25,590 nucleotides of DNA from Caryophanales bacterium UBA1719 (GTDB lineage: Bacteria; Bacillota_I; Bacilli_A; RFN20; CAG-826): the NCBI GenBank assembly GCA_002317145.1, contig DCIT01000051.1, positions 1-25,590 of the forward strand, in the 5' to 3' direction. Made by a program: the position numbers and the translations under genes. This document shows, one piece after another, positions 1 through 7,198 of this stretch. The notes under the pieces are model-generated. The model was not told the origin of the DNA. It ran no database searches and was given only the letters and a program-made list of their open reading frames with translations. Position 1 is the stretch's first letter; the number at the start of each line of letters is the position of its first letter.

Positions 1-505
1 ATGTAGCAGAACCAATACCGGAGACTTCTTTAACATCTTCGATTCTAGTAAATGATCCATTACTTGTTCTATAAGAAACAATGCTTGTACCAATAGTTGC
101 AGTAATACCATTAATTGAAGCTAATTCAGTACTAGTTGCTTCATTAATATTGAATTTAGTGTATAAAGTTTGCGAACAAGTATCAGATGTGTTGTAGATA
201 GGTGCGATATAAAATGATTGATTGTTCTTTAGAATATAATCAAGATTATACGCCTTTGAATCTGCATTACTTGTAACACCACCTGCTGATGTAATAAGAT
301 CTCCTAAAGTTCCTCCACTGGCAACATAATAAGTTCCAGTCTTTGTGACCTCGCCTGTAATTGTTAGCGAGAGATTATTAGATTCTGTTGTAGTAGTTGT
401 TTCAGTGGTATCAGTTGTTGTTGAACTTGTTGCTTTATCAACATTGCTCATAACCACCAAAAGTATTACAGCTCCAATAATAACTGCGATAATTGCTTTA
501 AACAT
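1..505 (-). CDS. comEA: ComEA-like competence DNA receptor, C-terminus cut by window edge
   Basis: ComEA is a membrane-anchored DNA-binding protein that receives double-stranded DNA during natural transformation and passes it to the ComEC channel. The visible 168 residues give the family layout: a hydrophobic anchor (about residues 4-20), a Ser/Thr-rich linker (about 25-45), an SLBB-like domain (about 46-100, with ITGEVTKTGTYYV), and the start of a helix-hairpin-helix region (from about 121, FNINEATSTELASI, then ISYRTSNGSFTRIEDV and the hairpin VSGIGSAT). Family members usually end a few residues after that last hairpin, so little is missing. The start at 505 is supported by a strong AAGGAGGG site just upstream. 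ComEC, the usual partner, would lie outside the window. SLBB plus HhH in this order makes the assignment firm; whether the organism is competent is not shown. Confidence 0.9.
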   Translation of the reverse strand, partial: MFKAIIAVIIGAVILLVVMSNVDKATSSTTTDTTETTTTTESNNLSLTITGEVTKTGTYYVASGGTLGDLITSAGGVTSNADSKAYNLDYILKNNQSFYIAPIYNTSDTCSQTLYTKFNINEATSTELASINGITATIGTSIVSYRTSNGSFTRIEDVKEVSGIGSAT

Positions 506-558
506 ATTTTTCCCTCCTTGAGCAATAATGCCCTTATTACTTAATTAAGAAAAAACAT

Positions 559-579
559 AAAAAAGTCACGAACTTTTTT
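559..579. other. A/T-armed hairpin in the comEA leader region
   Basis: Arms AAAAAAGT and ACTTTTTT flank a 5-base loop in the gap between rpsU and comEA. It lies in the expected 5' leader of comEA. It could be a weak terminator or attenuator, but the arms are almost all A-T, so it may only reflect base composition. The rest of 506-636 holds only the comEA ribosome binding site and no clear promoter. Confidence 0.25.
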
Positions 580-636
580 TCTATATTTATTTATAAATAT
601 AAAAATTTTTGAAGAATGATTATAAATGAAAAAAAA

Positions 637-656
637 AGTTAGGTTTTGACCTAACT
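637..656 (-). terminator. Rho-independent terminator after rpsU
   Basis: An 8-bp stem (AGTTAGGT with ACCTAACT) and a 4-base loop, followed on the minus strand by nine T residues, begins 8 bases after the rpsU stop. This is the standard intrinsic terminator form and separates rpsU from comEA. Confidence 0.88.
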
Positions 657-663
657 CTTTAAA

Positions 664-837
664 TTAATATTTTCTGCGTCTTGCTTCTTCGCTTTTCATT
701 TTGCGACGTAAGCTTTTTGGATAGAACGCTTCATGTCTACGAACATCATAGAGGACGCCTGATTTATTAACAGAACGTTTAAAACGACGTAACGCTTCAT
801 CTAAGGATTCACCTTCATGAACTACTGTTTTTGGCAT
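664..837 (-). CDS. rpsU: 30S ribosomal protein S21
   Basis: S21 is a small basic protein of the 30S subunit near the anti-Shine-Dalgarno region, important for initiation on structured or SD-led messages. The 57-residue product starts MPKTVVHEGESLDEALRRF and ends in a basic stretch (SLRRKMKSEEARRRKY), the normal length and pattern of the family. An in-frame upstream ATG would give 76 residues, but the start at 837 is chosen because it follows an AGGAGGTG site at ideal spacing and matches family length. A promoter and a terminator of its own flank it, so it appears monocistronic. Confidence 0.97.
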   Translation of the reverse strand: MPKTVVHEGESLDEALRRFKRSVNKSGVLYDVRRHEAFYPKSLRRKMKSEEARRRKY

Positions 838-865
838 AACTTCACCTCCTCTAATGACTTCTAAT

Positions 866-894
866 ATTATTCTACGAATATAATTGATATGCAA
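866..894 (-). promoter_or_regulatory. rpsU promoter (-35 TTGCAT, -10 AATAAT)
   Basis: On the minus strand TTGCAT (894-889) is followed after exactly 17 bases by AATAAT (871-866). Predicted transcription would begin near 859, leaving a leader of about 22 bases that contains the AGGAGGTG site. It is one of the few promoters here with a recognisable -35. Confidence 0.55.
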
Positions 895-898
895 CTAT

Positions 899-2380
899 TT
901 ATTTAGTATATATTTTACCAGCATAGCTAGCAGGTTCTTCTGTAACATTAATTCCTAATTTAGTAAGAGTCTTAAGATCAACTGCAGGTAAGATAACTGA
1001 TGAATGAGCTTGTAAACCTTTTAATTTAGGTAATTGTTTATAAACCATTGCTGCTAACGGATTAGTTGGTGCTTGTAAAGATAATATAATTAACACTTCT
1101 TCAGCATGAATTCTAGGATTATGGTTTTTTAAAGTATGAACTTTTAAATTAATAATTGGTTCAATGAATTTTGGAGCAAGAACTAATAAATCATCATCAA
1201 GTTTAGCGAAATGTTTTAAAGTATTTAAAAGTAATGCTGCTGGTGCACCTAATAATTGTGATCGTTTACCAGTAATTACTTTCTTTCCTACTTCTATTGC
1301 CATGCATGGAACATCAGTTTTTGCTGCTTTATCTAAACATGGTTGAACACATTTGCGATCATTAACAGTTAATCCAGCTTCAGTTAAGAGCATCTTAGCT
1401 TTTTCGCTTGTTGCATCTGGATATTTACCTAAGAAACAATTTTTTATTGTTTGATAATATCTTCTAATAATTTCATTATTACTTGCTTCTATTGCAGCTT
1501 TTTTATTTTTAATTGCAAATCCAACCATGTTAACGCCCATATCGGTTGGAGATTTATATGGTGACTTACCATAAATATTTTTAAAGATTGAATGTAATAA
1601 TGGGAAGCTATTAACATCGCGGTTATAACTTACTGCCATAGCTTTATATTCTGTATAGTGATATGGATCAAGCAAATTAACATCATCAAGATCAACAGTT
1701 GCAGCTTCGTATGCTAAATTAACTGGATGTTTTAATGGAAGATTCCAAACTGGGAATGTTTCAAATTTAGCATATCCAGCATGAACGCCATTTTTATTTT
1801 CGTGATATAGCTGAGATAAACAAGTTGCCATTTTACCGCTTCCTGGACCAGGTGCAGTAACAACTACTAAAGGACGAGTTGTTCTAACAAATTCATTTTT
1901 ACCAAATCCTTGTTCACTTGTAATTAATTCAACGTTATTTGGATAACCATTAATTTCATAATGTTTATAAACATTAATTTTCTTAGTGGTTAAAAAATGA
2001 ATGAAATTATTTAATTGATAATTTTCTTTATAAAAACTAAAGACAACACTAGAAACGTAAAGTTTAATATCTCTAAACGCATCTATTAATCTCTTAGTCT
2101 CATCTTGATAAGAAATACCTGAGTCATTACGAGCCTTATTAGAAATAATGTCATCACTATTAACAACAATAATAATTTCAACTTTATCTTTTAAACCTAA
2201 TAACATTTTTAATTTAGCATCAGGTTCAAAACCAGGTAAAACTCTTGATGCATGATAATCGTCAAAAAGTTTACCGCCGAATTCTAGATAAAGTTTGTTG
2301 CCAAAGCTTGCTATTCTCTTTTCAATTGCTTGTCTTTGAATCTGCAAGTATTTTTTATTGTCGAAGGCAACATTTTTCAT
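899..2380 (-). CDS. UPF0371 / DUF1846 family protein
   Basis: This 493-residue protein belongs to the UPF0371 (DUF1846) family found in many Firmicutes and some actinobacteria. The biochemical function is not established. Family landmarks are present over the full length: the N-terminal FGGKLFDDYHASRVLPGF block (about 34-51), a glycine-rich P-loop-like segment TAPGPGSGKMATC (about 175-187), the FETFPVWNLPLKHPVNLAYEA block after it, and a C-terminal LQAPTNPLAAMVYKQLPKLK block. The length is typical and no key block is missing. The start has no Shine-Dalgarno sequence; an extended -10 (TGCTATAAT) ends 9 bases before the ATG, which predicts a near-leaderless mRNA. It is probably transcribed alone, ending 61 bases before rpsU. 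A nucleotide-binding role is only suggested by the glycine-rich loop. Confidence 0.93.
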   Translation of the reverse strand: MKNVAFDNKKYLQIQRQAIEKRIASFGNKLYLEFGGKLFDDYHASRVLPGFEPDAKLKMLLGLKDKVEIIIVVNSDDIISNKARNDSGISYQDETKRLIDAFRDIKLYVSSVVFSFYKENYQLNNFIHFLTTKKINVYKHYEINGYPNNVELITSEQGFGKNEFVRTTRPLVVVTAPGPGSGKMATCLSQLYHENKNGVHAGYAKFETFPVWNLPLKHPVNLAYEAATVDLDDVNLLDPYHYTEYKAMAVSYNRDVNSFPLLHSIFKNIYGKSPYKSPTDMGVNMVGFAIKNKKAAIEASNNEIIRRYYQTIKNCFLGKYPDATSEKAKMLLTEAGLTVNDRKCVQPCLDKAAKTDVPCMAIEVGKKVITGKRSQLLGAPAALLLNTLKHFAKLDDDLLVLAPKFIEPIINLKVHTLKNHNPRIHAEEVLIILSLQAPTNPLAAMVYKQLPKLKGLQAHSSVILPAVDLKTLTKLGINVTEEPASYAGKIYTK

Positions 2381-2389
2381 ACGGCAAAA

Positions 2390-2398
2390 ATTATAGCA
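2390..2398 (-). promoter_or_regulatory. Extended -10 (TGCTATAAT) abutting the DUF1846 start
   Basis: Perfect extended -10 on the minus strand, ending 9 bases upstream of the ATG. With the usual spacing, transcription would begin about 1-3 bases before the start codon. There is no room for a Shine-Dalgarno site. Confidence 0.65.
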
Positions 2399-2466
2399 AA
2401 TTTTAAGATAAATGATTATTTTTTTATATAAATTATATAAATATCCGATAAAATCTAATAAAAAAA

Positions 2467-2482
2467 GTATGCTCGCGCATAC
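2467..2482 (-). terminator. Rho-independent terminator after deoC
   Basis: Stem GTATGC/GCATAC with a 4-base loop, followed on the minus strand by six T residues, lies about 26 bases after the deoC stop. It closes the rpmF-deoC unit. Confidence 0.8.
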
Positions 2483-2508
2483 AATTTTTATATTATTTTA
2501 TATTCAAA

Positions 2509-3159
2509 TTATTTATTTAAGGATTTCATGATTGCAACACCGCAACTAGCACCTATTCTAGTAGCACCTGCTGTAATCATTGCCATTGCTTCTTGGAATG
2601 AATGAATTCCACCACTTGCTTTAACACCCATTTCATTTCCAACAGTTTGTTTCATTAAGGTTACAACTCTTGTGTTTGCACCAGAAACTGAAAAACCTGT
2701 TGATGTTTTTACAAAATCAGCACCTGCTGCTTTACTAGCAAGTGAGGTAGCAACAATTTCTTCATCAGTTAATAAACAAGTTTCAAGAATTACTTTTAAT
2801 GTATGTCCTTTACAAGCTTGTCTTACTAATCTAATTTCGTTTTCAATATATTTATAATCGTGTTCTTTAGCACGAGAAATATTGATAACCATATCAATCT
2901 CATCCGCGCCATCTTTTAAAGCAGATAAAGTTTCTTCAACTTTAGCTTTTGTAGTTGTCGCACCTAAAGGGAATCCGATTACTGTACATGTTAATATTTC
3001 ACTGTTTTTAAGTAAATTGCGGGCTAATTTGACATAGCCTGGATTAACGCAAACACTTTTGAAACGATATTGAATTGCTTCGTTGCATAATTTTTCAATA
3101 TCTTTGTCTAAGGCGTTTGGCTTTAAACAAGTGTGATCAATGTACTTATTTAATTCCAT
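2509..3159 (-). CDS. deoC: Deoxyribose-phosphate aldolase
   Basis: DeoC cleaves 2-deoxyribose-5-phosphate to glyceraldehyde-3-phosphate and acetaldehyde, the last step in using deoxynucleosides as carbon source. The 216-residue class I aldolase (TIM barrel) has the expected catalytic set: D89 in DEIDMVINI, the Schiff-base lysine K151 in FVKTSTGF, and K180 in GVKASGG. The opening IDHTCLKPNA is the usual first strand. The start codon overlaps the stop of rpmF by one base (TAATG), and a purine-rich GGAAGAAAG lies upstream inside rpmF, so translation is probably coupled. Coupling of a nucleoside-catabolism gene to a ribosomal protein gene is unusual; no deoR-type regulator or other deo gene is adjacent. 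Confidence 0.97.
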   Translation of the reverse strand: MELNKYIDHTCLKPNALDKDIEKLCNEAIQYRFKSVCVNPGYVKLARNLLKNSEILTCTVIGFPLGATTTKAKVEETLSALKDGADEIDMVINISRAKEHDYKYIENEIRLVRQACKGHTLKVILETCLLTDEEIVATSLASKAAGADFVKTSTGFSVSGANTRVVTLMKQTVGNEMGVKASGGIHSFQEAMAMITAGATRIGASCGVAIMKSLNK

Positions 3160-3410
3160 TATTTGCTTTCTTCCTTAGCTTTCTTTTCTTTCTTTTTTGC
3201 TGCTTTTTTATTTTCAGCAACGACTTGTTTAGCTTCTTTTTTAGCATTCACTGGTTTACCATCATAGTAACCGCAATGTGGACACACAACGTGTGATCTA
3301 ATCATTTCACCGCAGTGTTTACAAACTACTAAACCTTTAGCATTTAATTTAAAATGAGTACGTCTCATTCTTTTGCGAGTTTTACTTGTTCTTCTTTGTG
3401 GGACTGCCAT
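3159..3410 (-). CDS. rpmF: 50S ribosomal protein L32 with extended basic tail
   Basis: L32 is a zinc-ribbon protein of the large subunit. The first 56 or so residues match the family (MAVPQRRTSKTRKRMRRTH, then four cysteines in CKHC...CPHCGYYDG that bind zinc). The protein is 83 residues, about 25 longer than usual, with a C-terminal Lys/Ala/Glu-rich tail (about 57-83) that is low complexity and probably disordered. The start is fixed by an AAAGGAGAT site 7 bases upstream. A possible -10 (TATAAT) lies at 3438-3443. It leads a two-gene unit with deoC. Confidence 0.96.
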   Translation of the reverse strand: MAVPQRRTSKTRKRMRRTHFKLNAKGLVVCKHCGEMIRSHVVCPHCGYYDGKPVNAKKEAKQVVAENKKAAKKKEKKAKEESK

Positions 3411-3437
3411 AAAAATCTCCTTTGACTAACGAGTTAT

Positions 3438-3443
3438 ATTATA
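3438..3443 (-). promoter_or_regulatory. Possible rpmF-deoC -10 (TATAAT)
   Basis: TATAAT on the minus strand, giving a predicted leader of about 21 bases with the AAAGGAGAT site. No convincing -35 is seen, and the surrounding TATATA tract makes chance matches easy. Confidence 0.4.
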
Positions 3444-3462
3444 TATATAAAATTCAAAAATA

Positions 3463-3483
3463 AAATAGTTTTTTTAACTATTT
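3463..3483 (-). terminator. Weak terminator-like hairpin at the mtaB stop
   Basis: Arms AAATAGTT and AACTATTT around a 5-base loop overlap the mtaB stop codon, followed on the minus strand by TATTTTTG. The stem has only two G-C pairs, so termination here is plausible but weak. Confidence 0.4.
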
Positions 3484-4738
3484 AATCTAGATTAGATTTT
3501 TTAATAGTTATTTTCTTAATTTCGTTTGGCTTAAAGTTACCTTTAATTTTTAAATAATTTGAAGTGAGTCCACTACCATTAGATTCAAATAAAACTTCTA
3601 ATTTTTTTCCAATAAATTTATTCTTGTATTTATTTTCTAAGTTGTTTCTTAATGTTAATAATTTATTAACTCTTTCCTTTTTAATTTTTGGATTAATATC
3701 CTTTAAATGATACGCCGCTGTGCCTTTTCTAGGAGAAAAAGGAAATACATGCATTTGATAGAAATTAACTTTTTTAATAAAGTTATATGTTGAATTAAAT
3801 TCCTTTTCTGTTTCGCCTGGGAATCCAACTATAACATCGGTTGTAATTGCAATGTCATTTCTAACTTTTCTGATTTGGTTTATTTTGTTTAAATAATCTT
3901 TAGTGAGATATTTTCTATTCATTCTTCTTAAAGTTGAATCGCATCCTGACTGTAAAGGTATATGTAAGTGATTAGCGATATTTTTATATTTCTTTAAAAG
4001 ATTTAAAAACTTTTTATCTATCTCAGAAATCTCAATACTTGAAATTCTTAAACGAAATAATTTTGGATTATTAATTAGGATTTCTTCTAGTAAATCAGAG
4101 AAAGAATAATTCTTCATGTCTTTGCCATAACTAGAAGTATCAATTCCAGTTAAAACAATTTCTTTATAGCCTTGCTTTACTAATAATTTAATTTCATTAA
4201 GAATATCCTTTTTATTTCTACTTCTAAGTCTTCCTCTTATCATTGGAATAATGCAATAGCTACAGAAATTATTACATCCATCAGAAATCTTTACATATTG
4301 ACGAGTAGATAACAAACATTGATCAATTCCTAATTCTTCGTATTTAATTTTATTTCTTAAATAAGATAATGAATCATCAACTAAAATTTGAGGTTTCTTT
4401 GTTTTAATATAATTTTTAATTAGGTGAGGAATATCTTTTCTATGAGAAATTCCTACAACAATATTCGCTCCACACTCTTTGACTAATTCTTTAGCGTGAT
4501 TATTAGCATAGCATCCCATAACAACAACTATTGCTTTAGGATTTAACTTACGATATTTACGTATTTGTTGTTTAGATTTTTGCGAAGCAACATGCGTAAC
4601 CGTACATGTATTAATTAAAACAATGTCGAAATGATTTTTATCACCTAATTTATAACCTTCTTTAGTTAATAAATAAGAGACGACACGAGATTCATATGCG
4701 TTAACTTTACAACCTAAATTTACTGTAAAAAATTTCAT
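3482..4738 (-). CDS. mtaB: tRNA t6A37 methylthiotransferase MtaB
   Basis: MtaB is a radical-SAM enzyme that adds a methylthio group to t6A at position 37 of ANN-reading tRNAs, making ms2t6A. The 418-residue product has the three-part layout of the family: an N-terminal MTTase domain with cluster cysteines C10 (NLGCKVNAYES), C45 (INTCTV) and C76 (GCYANN); a radical-SAM core with C155-x3-C159-x2-C162 (CNNFCSYC); and a short TRAM-like domain from about residue 370. The sequence NLGCKVNAYES is typical of MtaB rather than MiaB or RimO. Its ATG overlaps the TGA of the preceding gene by two bases (ATGA), so the two are probably co-translated. The upstream partner is unrecognised. Confidence 0.95.
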   Translation of the reverse strand: MKFFTVNLGCKVNAYESRVVSYLLTKEGYKLGDKNHFDIVLINTCTVTHVASQKSKQQIRKYRKLNPKAIVVVMGCYANNHAKELVKECGANIVVGISHRKDIPHLIKNYIKTKKPQILVDDSLSYLRNKIKYEELGIDQCLLSTRQYVKISDGCNNFCSYCIIPMIRGRLRSRNKKDILNEIKLLVKQGYKEIVLTGIDTSSYGKDMKNYSFSDLLEEILINNPKLFRLRISSIEISEIDKKFLNLLKKYKNIANHLHIPLQSGCDSTLRRMNRKYLTKDYLNKINQIRKVRNDIAITTDVIVGFPGETEKEFNSTYNFIKKVNFYQMHVFPFSPRKGTAAYHLKDINPKIKKERVNKLLTLRNNLENKYKNKFIGKKLEVLFESNGSGLTSNYLKIKGNFKPNEIKKITIKKSNLD

Positions 4739-5508
4739 ACTCTATTCTTCTTGTTATAAATTTTAATTACTTTATCGCTTATTAATTTATTAGATAATAA
4801 TGCTTCGATAAAATTATTTTTATTATTAGTAAAATACGCTTCACAAACTTCTGATAATCTATCTTTTACATTATTGAAATTTGGGTTTTCTAAATGTTTA
4901 TCAAACAAACATAACTCATAATCTAAACGCCCTTGGCTATTAATAAAAAATACTGTTTTAAATTCTTCATGATAGAAAGCTGCGCAGTTATTTTTTTCAG
5001 ATATTTTTATTAATCTAGTAAAACTAGAATCAAATAAAGTAAAGTTATATTGTTCGAACAAATCAATTAAAAATGATTTGTATTTAGTTAATAAATCATC
5101 ATTTGGACGATCGAATATTTTATATTGCTCAAGACTATAAATGTTATTAACAGAATATGAAAATATTGGAACATAAATAAATTTATCTTCAATAGTCATA
5201 TATGGAAGATTGTTATCTTTGATACAACTTTTAATCTTTTCGCTGATAAATAGTTTATCAACATAATTCTTTTCTTTGATTGATAAAGAAAGATACTTAC
5301 TTGTTTCTTGTTCAATTATTGTTTTATTAACTAACGATCTTAAAATTATCGAATTTAATATAAGACCGTATCTACTATTCTTTTTAATATTATATAAAGT
5401 TAATATATTTTTATATTTTAAAGAATTTTCTTTAATGTATTTATATTCAAATGATTTAGAAAAATCAATTTTAATCTGTTCTTTTTTAAGTAAATCTTGT
5501 AAGTGCAT
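4735..5508 (-). CDS. Hypothetical protein coupled to mtaB
   Basis: I do not recognise this 257-residue protein. It is soluble-looking, with no signal peptide or membrane segment, Lys/Asn/Ile-rich, and predicted alpha/beta in pattern. Hydrophobic and aromatic positions in the C-terminal half (CAAFYHEEFKTVFFINSQ, then RLDYELCLF) suggest a folded domain. No catalytic motif is visible. It ends in TGA, overlapping the mtaB ATG, so it is the first gene of a two-gene unit. The start has no Shine-Dalgarno sequence; TATATT ends 10 bases upstream, and a second candidate, TATAAT, lies at 5543-5548. In related bacteria mtaB often follows rsmE or prmA, but the motifs of those methyltransferases are absent here. 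Confidence 0.8.
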   Translation of the reverse strand: MHLQDLLKKEQIKIDFSKSFEYKYIKENSLKYKNILTLYNIKKNSRYGLILNSIILRSLVNKTIIEQETSKYLSLSIKEKNYVDKLFISEKIKSCIKDNNLPYMTIEDKFIYVPIFSYSVNNIYSLEQYKIFDRPNDDLLTKYKSFLIDLFEQYNFTLFDSSFTRLIKISEKNNCAAFYHEEFKTVFFINSQGRLDYELCLFDKHLENPNFNNVKDRLSEVCEAYFTNNKNNFIEALLSNKLISDKVIKIYNKKNRV

Positions 5509-5523
5509 ATCGATATTTAATAT

Positions 5524-5536
5524 AGTAAACGTTACT
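5524..5536. promoter_or_regulatory. Small dyad (AGTAA-N3-TTACT) between divergent genes
   Basis: A 5-bp inverted repeat with a 3-base centre sits in the 52-base gap between the orphan gene and the nucleoside kinase gene, beside both predicted -10 regions. The position is operator-like, but the dyad is short and could be chance. Confidence 0.25.
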
Positions 5537-5542
5537 GCTTAT

Positions 5543-5550
5543 ATTATAAT
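5543..5550. promoter_or_regulatory. Divergent -10 region (ATTATAAT)
   Basis: On the plus strand TATAAT (5545-5550) ends 10 bases before the kinase ATG at 5561. On the minus strand a TATAAT reads 5548-5543 toward the orphan gene; it would give a leader of about 28 bases, while a closer TATATT could give a near-leaderless mRNA. No Shine-Dalgarno sequence is seen on either side. Confidence 0.5.
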
Positions 5551-5560
5551 AAGAAATAAG

Positions 5561-7198
5561 ATGATTAAAATAAATCTTGATGGAAAAGACATAAGAATTT
5601 CTCAACCTGCAATTTTAAAAGATCTTATTAAAGATAGTTCTCATAAATATATTTGCGCAAGAGTAAATGGATATATAAAAGAATTAAATTATTTAATTAC
5701 ATCAAATTCAAAAATTAAACTATTTACCATTAAAGATTTAGATGCAACTAATGTTTATACACGTTCGTTAAATTATTTAATATGTATGGCATTTTATAAT
5801 CTATATCCAAAGATTAAATTAAAAATTACATATTCTATTTCTCGTTGCTTTTACGCTGAAGATATAAATGGAACAGTTATTACTAAAGAGATGATTAATA
5901 AAGTTCAAAACGAAATGGAAAAGATTATTAAGCAGGATTATATATTTGAAAGACTCAAAGTAAAAAACAAAATAGCTAAATCTTTTTATAAAAAATTAGG
6001 ATTTAATGATAAGTTAGAATTACTTCAATATCGTCCGGAAAAATCTACACATTTTTATAAAGTTAATAATTATTATAATTATTTTTATGGCTATATGGCC
6101 TATTCAACAGGATATATAAAATCTTATAAATTAATATTAGATAATCCTGGATTTTTTATTCAATATCCTCGAGCAGAGAATTTCGGTAATATTCCTAAAT
6201 TTGAAAATGCTCCAATATATAAAAAGGCTTTAAATGATTCCGCAATCTGGGCTAAAGAAATGGAATGCGAAAGCATTGTTCAAATAAACAAAAAAACACT
6301 AACTAAAAAAAGATCCATCGATTTTATTAATGAATGCGAAGCAAGACATTCACGTATGTTATGCGAACTTGGTGACAAAATTGAAAAGAATATAAATAAG
6401 TTAAAGCTTATTTGTGTTGCCGGACCATCTAGCTCAGGCAAAACAACATTTGCGAACCGATTAAGAATTGAATTGCTATCACGTGGAATTCATCCAATAA
6501 TGATATCTTTAGATAACTATTACAAACCAATAAACGAAATTCCTAAAGATAATAAAGGTGACTATGACTTTGAATGTTTAGAAGCTTTAAAACTACCTTT
6601 ATTAAATAAACATTTAGAAGATGTTGTTAAAGGAAAAGAAATTAAAGTACCTATATATAATTTTTCAAATCCAAGTACGAATAAATTTACAAAAGTTAAA
6701 ATCAGTAATAACAAACAAATAGTTATTATTGAAGGCATTCATGCTCTAAATGAGAAATTAACTTATAAAGTTAAAAAAGAAAATAAATTTAAAATTTATA
6801 TATCGCCACAAATTCAAATTAATATTGATAATGAAAATCCTTTATCACTAACTGATTTTAGACTACTTAGAAGAATTACTAGAGATAATAAATTTAGAAA
6901 CATCCCTCCATTAAGAACAATTAAAATGTGGCCTAGCGTTAGAAATGGTGAATTCAGATGGATTTATCAAGGTATCGAAAACGCGGATTATGTTTTCAAT
7001 TCATTTTTGTATTATGAATTAAATATTTTGAAAAATAAGATTTTACCGCAACTTGAAAAAATCGATAAAAATGAACCTTTATATGAAATTAACGAAAGAT
7101 TGATTCGTATGTTGAAATTTATACGTGGTTTATCAGATAAATATGTTCCATGTAATTCTTTAATAAAAGAATTTATTGGTGACTCTTGCTTTGAATAA
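5561..7198 (+). CDS. Uridine-kinase-like nucleoside kinase with TGS/ThrRS-like N-terminus
   Basis: The 545-residue protein has two parts. Residues 1-60 resemble a TGS domain, and about 60-200 resemble the editing-type SAD region of threonyl-tRNA synthetase (ALYPKIKLKI-type stretch, then CFYAEDINGTVITKE and IIKQDYIFERL). The C-terminal half is a P-loop kinase of the phosphoribulokinase/uridine kinase family, with Walker A GPSSSGKTT at 288-296, SLDNYYKP near 316-323 and the IIEGIHALN block. This fusion is a known family in Thermotoga and Firmicutes, annotated as nucleoside (uridine) kinase; the substrate here is unproven. The start at 5561 is chosen because homology begins there and a -10 lies just upstream; in-frame extension would run into the divergent gene. 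Its 3' end overlaps convergent pepP by 26 bases. Confidence 0.88.
   Translation: MIKINLDGKDIRISQPAILKDLIKDSSHKYICARVNGYIKELNYLITSNSKIKLFTIKDLDATNVYTRSLNYLICMAFYNLYPKIKLKITYSISRCFYAEDINGTVITKEMINKVQNEMEKIIKQDYIFERLKVKNKIAKSFYKKLGFNDKLELLQYRPEKSTHFYKVNNYYNYFYGYMAYSTGYIKSYKLILDNPGFFIQYPRAENFGNIPKFENAPIYKKALNDSAIWAKEMECESIVQINKKTLTKKRSIDFINECEARHSRMLCELGDKIEKNINKLKLICVAGPSSSGKTTFANRLRIELLSRGIHPIMISLDNYYKPINEIPKDNKGDYDFECLEALKLPLLNKHLEDVVKGKEIKVPIYNFSNPSTNKFTKVKISNNKQIVIIEGIHALNEKLTYKVKKENKFKIYISPQIQINIDNENPLSLTDFRLLRRITRDNKFRNIPPLRTIKMWPSVRNGEFRWIYQGIENADYVFNSFLYYELNILKNKILPQLEKIDKNEPLYEINERLIRMLKFIRGLSDKYVPCNSLIKEFIGDSCFE

Noticed and set aside
664..894. S21 with a 19-residue N-terminal extension from an upstream ATG
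   Set aside because: The internal ATG at 837 has a strong Shine-Dalgarno site and family-normal length; the extension covers the promoter and leader.
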